Origin: Haplomitrium mnioides
Lineage: Eukaryota; Marchantiophyta; Haplomitriopsida; Calobryales
Length of the DNA stretch: 64,000 bases
NCBI GenBank assembly: GCA_049999725.1
Contig: JBNGIS010020367.1
Location: 93,243 to 157,242 of the forward strand
Direction: 5' to 3'
Position 1 is the stretch's first letter. Every line of letters begins with the position of its first letter. Shown here piece after piece: positions 58,766 to 64,000 of this stretch. The position numbers were made by a program, and so were the translations under genes. The notes below the pieces were generated by a model, which worked only from the letters and a program-made list of their open reading frames with translations, searched no databases and was not told the origin of the DNA.

Positions 58766-58920
58766 CTGTAGACTCTGCAGTCTGTTGGTGAACATCAGAA
58801 CCCAAGATCCGGCGGCAGTCCAACTTCTAATTGGAAGACGTTGGATGGCACCCTGAAGAACCAAGTCAACTGCGAGCCCACAAGTTATGAGGTTTTCTTC
58901 AGACTCTATGTCTAGTGAAG
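58755..58920 (+). repeat. Single copy of the about 150-bp unit
   Basis: It contains GGCGGCAGTCCAACTTCTAA, a GTTGGATGGC stretch and CTTCAGACTC, the same order as in the units at 61.9-62.4 kb. Confidence 0.7.
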
Positions 58921-61910
58921 GCATGAGGCGGATACATGGCTTCTTCTATGTTTGAAATTCATGGCATAGTAGTTGGGGTATTTGGAGGAAGGATATGGAG
59001 GATTTCAAAGACATTGGAGGAAATATGGTTTTTTTGGTTTTTAGCAAAATCTGTACAGACTTAATTGTGTTCTTAATAGATGTATATTAGAGCTAATATT
59101 TCATAGATAAATAATTTATATCAAATGTCATTAGTGAAAATTTACAAAAGTGAAAAATCTCTTGTAGACCGGGAGTTATAACCGGTCAAAGGTAAAATAT
59201 CATTGTCCAGAAAAATCAAAATATGGAGTATTTTAATACAAAAAATACAAATATTATTGTATAAGTAGAAAGCTTTTTTTATAAGCGTTCCAAAAAGATA
59301 TAGTAGAGGTGATTTGATTTAGTATCAAGAACTTTAGAGGGATTCTTCTAGAGGGCACTTAAAAGTAGAAAAGTCAAGAAAAGCTACTTTAATCTTTGAC
59401 TTGCTCTTTGATAGAATCTCGAAATATGAAAGAAGCTTTTGTAGTTAGGCACAAATAAAAGGGAATAGTTGATTAGGTCAAATGTTTGGTCAAGGAAAGC
59501 TCTAAATGAGAAGCTTCTTCTTGAAAAAGTTGGATAAAGTTAAAGTTACTTTAGAACTACATTTAAGAAAAGCTCCAAATGAGAAGCTTCTTGAGAAAAG
59601 GAAAAGATATTTTAGTAGATACTTTAGGAGATACTTTAGAATTTAAAATTGAAAGGCTAGCTTTTACCTAGAGTAAAAGAATCTCTAGGTTTTACTAGTA
59701 ATAGTTAGCTCTACTAGTATATAAGGAGGGAGAAGAGAGAGCAAATGGGACTTGGAGTGGCTTGAGCTTAGACTTTCATTTTCACACTTGGGGAGTTCAT
59801 TCTTGGAGAGACTATTGGAAAAGCACTTGGATAAGCTCTTGGAGGAGTTACTAAGAAGACTCATTGGAGGACAAGTACTTAAAGAGGGGTTTTTGATAGA
59901 GTGAGGAGTTGTTGAGAGTGAGAAAGGGTGAGAGCATGAGAGTGTTGAGAGATTTGTGGAGTAAAGAGTTTGATATTGGGCAAGAGATTTTGTATTGAGT
60001 ATTTCTTATATGTACATTCTATAGGAATTGTTGGGTTTTGATATGTGCAATCTTACTTCTATTCCCCTCTTATCTTAAATGTGCACTCAACATCAAAGTC
60101 ATATGAGGAGAAAACAGCGAAACAAGTAGCTTCATAGTCCGATGAATACCTCAAAATCTCTCCGCAGTCATCTTTAGAACTCAGATTAGCGTTGTCGTGT
60201 TGTGGTTTGGCTAATGCGTAAAAAGGTAACAAAAGAATCGAGAAGAATCATCTTCTTACCACAGTTAAAATCAGAGAAAAGTAAAGAAGAAGCGGTAAGG
60301 CATCTATCGAGAAGCTTCTAGAAACACAAAAGTAGAGGATTCTCGAGATTCGGTAGGTAAGGACAAGAACATCCTATTGGTTGTTCATGGATTCTTTTGG
60401 ATTATGCGCTCGGATATTTTGAAGATAATAGAGAAAGCAGCAAGGAAGAAAGGGGATCATCAAGGGAACAACCAGTGAGGGACAGATATCAAAGAGGGGA
60501 GTGAACACTCAAGGCACGAAAGTTCTACAGTGGAGTTGAAGAAGCTTATAGGTGGCAATCTTGGAAATGAGCAGAGGATTATTTGTTGCTCCTAATTTTC
60601 CTCTTCCAAATCCATTCTTCATTGGGTTGCGGATAATTCCTCCAGACCACTTTCGATAGTGGATAGTATATCACTTCGGTGATAATTTTCTAACTTCGGT
60701 GATGAATTTATCTATTCCAGTATTGTTGCCTATTATCACCTATGGGGAGCGATGGGATGTCACAATTTACATTCTGACCTGAGTTGGAGTAGAGTTTGCT
60801 TGGGTCTTCTGCAAGAGATACGTTAGGTAAATGATGAATAGTCGGCGGCGAATGTTCAAGTGACTTCATCAACTTATCAAATGATCAAGGGAGAAAATTT
60901 TCTTTGCTTTTTCTACCTTATTAGTGCTCTATTCTACAAAGGCATTTACTTAGAGTTGTTCTTATAACAACTAAAACTGAAGTTGACTTTCTTTTAGGAA
61001 AAACCCTAAAAAGAAGGAAGAAGGAGTTCAGTTTCAGGAGGGTTTGAGGAGTTTTCAGAAGAGAAAAAGTTTGAGCAGGGTAGCAATCAAAATTTCACAA
61101 AGAGTAGCATCACTCTGCACAAAATTTTGAGTCATTTGGAGTTCTACACTCATACTTATGGGCAATTGAAGACAAAGGAGTTGAATTGAAGATAAGTGGA
61201 CATTGTGGGTAATTGCGAAGTTGGTACAATGATTCTGGGAGGAATCAAAGTACCATTGGAAAGTTGACGACAAGGGCTATAGTTTTACATCAAATGTTGA
61301 TTCATTTGGAATTGAATTCAATTAGTGAGAGCCGATTGAAGTTGAAAACACATTCTTGAGGTTCTTCGAAATTACTTTGCTTTCAACATTTGAGTTATAA
61401 CTTGTTTCTGTTTATCAAGAGCAGTATAGAAGCTGAAACTTTGTAGAAGGCTAGAGTGAAGTGTGAAGAAGTTATATATGAAATTTCGTGTCAAGATCAA
61501 TCGAATCAAAAGAGTAATTACTCGGGAAAATTTATGAGTGTTGGATTTTTGGTCTTTTAACCATCAAATGAGTTTCGACTATAGAGAGCACTTCGCTATG
61601 AATTTTGCACTGAAAATTTTCACACAGCTTTCTTAGGCAACCTGAATTCCAAACTAAGAGTAACAGATCGAATAACTTAGTAGAACTTACATTATCCTTG
61701 ACCAAAATTCGAGTACAAAAGGAGTACAAAATGCTTACCTTTGCTTTGTGTAAGAGGAATTGAAGCCACCAAGGCAAGAAGCACTCAATCTTTGCCAAAT
61801 CTGCTTCATTTTAGCACTCTCATCACCAAAGCTTCTACTTTTCACACAACCTTCTCCACAGCCATATACCCTATATATTCTCATACCTAAATTACTGCCA
61901 CGCGACAGCT
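58921..61910. other. Unassigned AT-rich region, possible LTR at about 59.0-60.1 kb
   Basis: No domain motif is seen. A TATA-like TATATAAGG (about 59719-59727) is followed by purine-rich sequence (59730-59990) of the kind found in LTR R/U5 regions. I found no partner LTR or primer site. A second promoter-like CCCTATATA lies on the opposite strand at about 61868. Confidence 0.35.
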
Positions 61911-62410
61911 TGGCAGTCCAACTTCCAGGTTGAAAACAACATTGGACGACGGTTAGGGAAGGAAGTCAACCTCAGGCTCATGAGTTCAAGAGATTCTTCA
62001 GACTCACATGTCCAAAGAATCCTTCAGATCAGAGCCTGCGGTCAACTAAGGATCCCAAGCAACGGTGGCGGCCCAACTTTTAGGTTAGATGGTAGCTGCG
62101 GAAGAAAATTAGCCTCAGACTCAAGAGTCCGAGGGATTCTTCAGACTCACCTTTTCGAGGAACCCTTCGAATCAGAGCCCGCGGTCAACTATGGATCCAA
62201 GTCAGCGGTGGCGGTCCAACTTCCAGGTTGAAAATAGCGTCAGACGACGGCTACGTAGTCAACCTCAGACTCCTAAGTCTGAGGGGGGTCTTCAGACTCA
62301 TTTATCTGAGGAATCTCTCGAATCAGAGCTTGCAGTCAACTATGGATCCATGTTAGCAATGGCGGTCCAACTTCTAGGTTGAAAACGGCGTTGGACGGCG
62401 GCTACATAAG
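61911..62410 (+). repeat. About 150-bp tandem repeat, three to four units
   Basis: The block (A/G)GTCCAACTTCCAGGTTGAAAA recurs at about 61914, 62070, 62211 and 62361. Each is followed by a CTCAGACTC..CTTCAGACTC stretch and GCGGTCAACTATGGATCC. Confidence 0.85.
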
Positions 62411-62429
62411 AAAGTCAACGTCAAAGTCT

Positions 62430-62640
62430 GCGTTTCCGCAAGATTCTTCGGACCCGGTTCTACAAGATTCTTTGGACTCGGTTTCGCAGGATTCTTTGGA
62501 CTCGGTTCCACAGAATTCTTCGGACTCGGTTTCGTATAATTCTTGGAACTCAGTTCTGCGGGATTCTTCGGACTCGGTTCTGTTGAATTTTTTGGACTCC
62601 CAGTCCACGAAAAATTATGGACTAGACTCCGTGAACCTCG
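62430..62640 (+). repeat. About 27-bp tandem repeat, seven to eight units
   Basis: Units have the form GATTCTTCGGACTCGGTTCCG with variants. The minus strand reads as nine-residue repeats (TESKESCRT-like), an effect of the 27-bp period and not a sign of a gene. Confidence 0.85.
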
Positions 62641-62659
62641 GAACTGACCGTTGTACTTG

Positions 62660-63986
62660 GACAATTCCGCAAACAGTCGGGACAGGTGTCACCACGTCCG
62701 GAGCCCATGGGTAAAGGGAAAAACAACCTTTTTGAATAGAATGGACACGCAAGAGGCAAGGGCGCCGGGGGGTATAGATCGAGGGGCTGCGACATTGAAG
62801 GTGTTGGTGTGCATGCAAATTTGAGACGCGCAAGTCATCTTTGGACAGGAAGACACAACGAGGTAAGAAAGGAAGGATCTTAGTGAAAATTTACGTGAGG
62901 TGAGTGGACTTGTGTAGGGGGCTAGCGAGGGTGGAGGTGGACAAGAGGGGCACTGAGAATCGCTGAACGGGGAGCTCTAGAGGCTCAGGAGATCTAGGTG
63001 AACCCATTCCTTCGGGTGGACCAGTATTAGAAGTGAATCGATACGTGAAACTAAAGGGGATCCTATCTGTCTTGAATTCGGGAGAGGCTGCCAAGGGGGG
63101 ATCTTGGAGTTGTCTCAGCATCATCTATGCATGAGCATCAATCTCAAAGACGCTTAGAGTGTGTCCTGGTCTAATCTTTCAAGTGAAGCCAAGAAAGGAG
63201 TGGTTGCGTTAGTGCCCGCGCATTGTGGAAAAGATCTATTCAAGGTTCGGGGGTGGAGTGTGTAGCTAGCAGTCGAGAGGACTATCTTCCAAAGGTGGAG
63301 GTTAAAGAAATCCTCTTCCGAGCTTGAAGAAGTAAATCCAGAGCTTCTCGTGAGGGAAGTTGAAAAACTATCTCGAGGAAATGTGTGCGTAGGAGATTGA
63401 AAGAAGATTGGGATTGTGAGTTGATGAGAAGAGAAGTCTGTAAAGAAGGCCAGTCCCTGTGGTTTTGTGTGGCATACAATTTTAGTGGAGTGCAATACGT
63501 GTGTGTATGTATTTATGTATGTGTGTATTAGCTAGATTTGATTTTTGTTTGTATTTTATAAGAAGAACTTAGAACTAGAAGTATATTAATATTTCAGTTT
63601 TTTGGACCTTGGGACACCCTACAAATGGGGAGTGAGGTCCCTTGACATTGTTCCTTGGTATTCTGGATATTGTATTCTGCTCCCGTCTTGTACACAAGGT
63701 GTTTGAGTCTAGATTTGGGCTCCTGAATTATACTGCGGATTACCTCAGAAGTACCTTGGTTCATGTATGTGTGTATTTTGGCATTGAGTATGAATGAGCA
63801 TGATTGCTGCTTAAGTGATTGTCGATTCGTGGAAGGGTTTGTTGGGTGAAGTGGAATTTCATAGGGCCTCAAAGAGAAAACTTGCAATGGAGCCATCTCA
63901 CAAAAGAACCTATTCCCATGTGTTGTTCTCCCTTGCCTTCCAAAGTGGCACATTTGAAGGTTAAGGCTTGAAGGAGGGGAGTGACA
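62660..63986 (+). repeat. Tat-type LTR, 3' part, + strand
   Basis: In reverse complement, 62890-63310 aligns with the LTR blocks at 10190-10620 and 29770-30190, and the end AAGGAGGGGAGTGACA mirrors TGTCAACCCCCTCCTT at 9489. It is probably the 5' LTR of an element running out of the window. Its 5' end is not found. Confidence 0.7.
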
Positions 63987-64000
63987 TACTTTTTGGCGCT
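63987..64000 (+). promoter_or_regulatory. Putative primer-binding site after the LTR
   Basis: TACTTTTTGGCGCT follows the LTR end. TTGGCGC resembles the start of the primer site used by Athila/Tat elements; only the first bases are in the window. Confidence 0.45.

Noticed and set aside
62374-62664. Repetitive Ser/Pro/Lys-rich protein on the minus strand
   Set aside because: Two minus frames both give nine-residue repeats, which is an effect of a 27-bp tandem repeat in an LTR-like region.

Overview
The window looks like repeat-dominated intergenic DNA from a large plant genome. The evidence is plant-type Ty1/copia and Ty3/gypsy LTR retrotransposons nested in one another: initiator-Met tRNA primer sites, a chromodomain lineage and a Tat/Athila-like lineage. 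Degenerate copies of a transposase-like protein carrying a DUF7869-type signature also occur. I see no intact cellular gene, rRNA, tRNA or CRISPR array. Nearly all coding sequence is broken by stops and frameshifts. The only long clean domain ORF is a 309-codon copia gag. The species cannot be read from the sequence; abundant DUF7869-like copies hint weakly at a non-flowering plant or another large genome. Two assembly gaps are present, at 2449-2548 and 16413-16422.

Layout. 1-5715: two directly repeated, broken DUF7869-like copies, each with a long AT-rich tail; the first tail carries six 52-bp repeats with a palindromic core. 5716-9488: noncoding repeat fragments, including a tandem unit shared with 22.2-22.8 kb. 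9489-13426: a 3.9-kb solo LTR flanked by the target duplication GGCAG. 13432-15250: a gag remnant of a gag-only element family. 16046-21327: a chromovirus LTR split by a complete, recently inserted but coding-dead copia element (16345-21264, target duplication CTACT). 21328-23121: unidentified reading-frame remnants. 23122-27981: a complete, old, dead chromovirus (367-bp LTRs, target duplication GTCTT).

29174-46000: a Tat/Athila-like element (target duplication CTTTA) with 2.3-2.4 kb LTRs, a decayed gag-protease-RT-RNase H-integrase interior, a solo-LTR-like insert near 34.9-36.0 kb, and a gag-only (TR-GAG-like) element at 41031-45853 inside its right LTR. 46711-49952: a third, longer DUF7869-like copy on the + strand, cut by the LTR of a second Tat-like element (49953 to about 58090). 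That element is itself split by a + strand chromovirus (53408-57530) lacking a 3' LTR. 58.1-61.9 kb: unassigned sequence with arrays of about 27 bp and about 150 bp. 61.9-64.0 kb: the same arrays again, then a + strand Tat-type LTR ending at 63986 with a primer-site-like sequence at the window edge.

The order of insertion can partly be read. Tat-like and DUF7869-like elements came early, chromoviruses landed next (inside the Tat element at 53.4 kb), and the copia element at 16.3 kb is recent (about 1% LTR divergence). Nothing here forms a host pathway. The features most worth pursuing are the DUF7869-like element with its palindromic array, the mobile but dead copia element, and the gag-only element.
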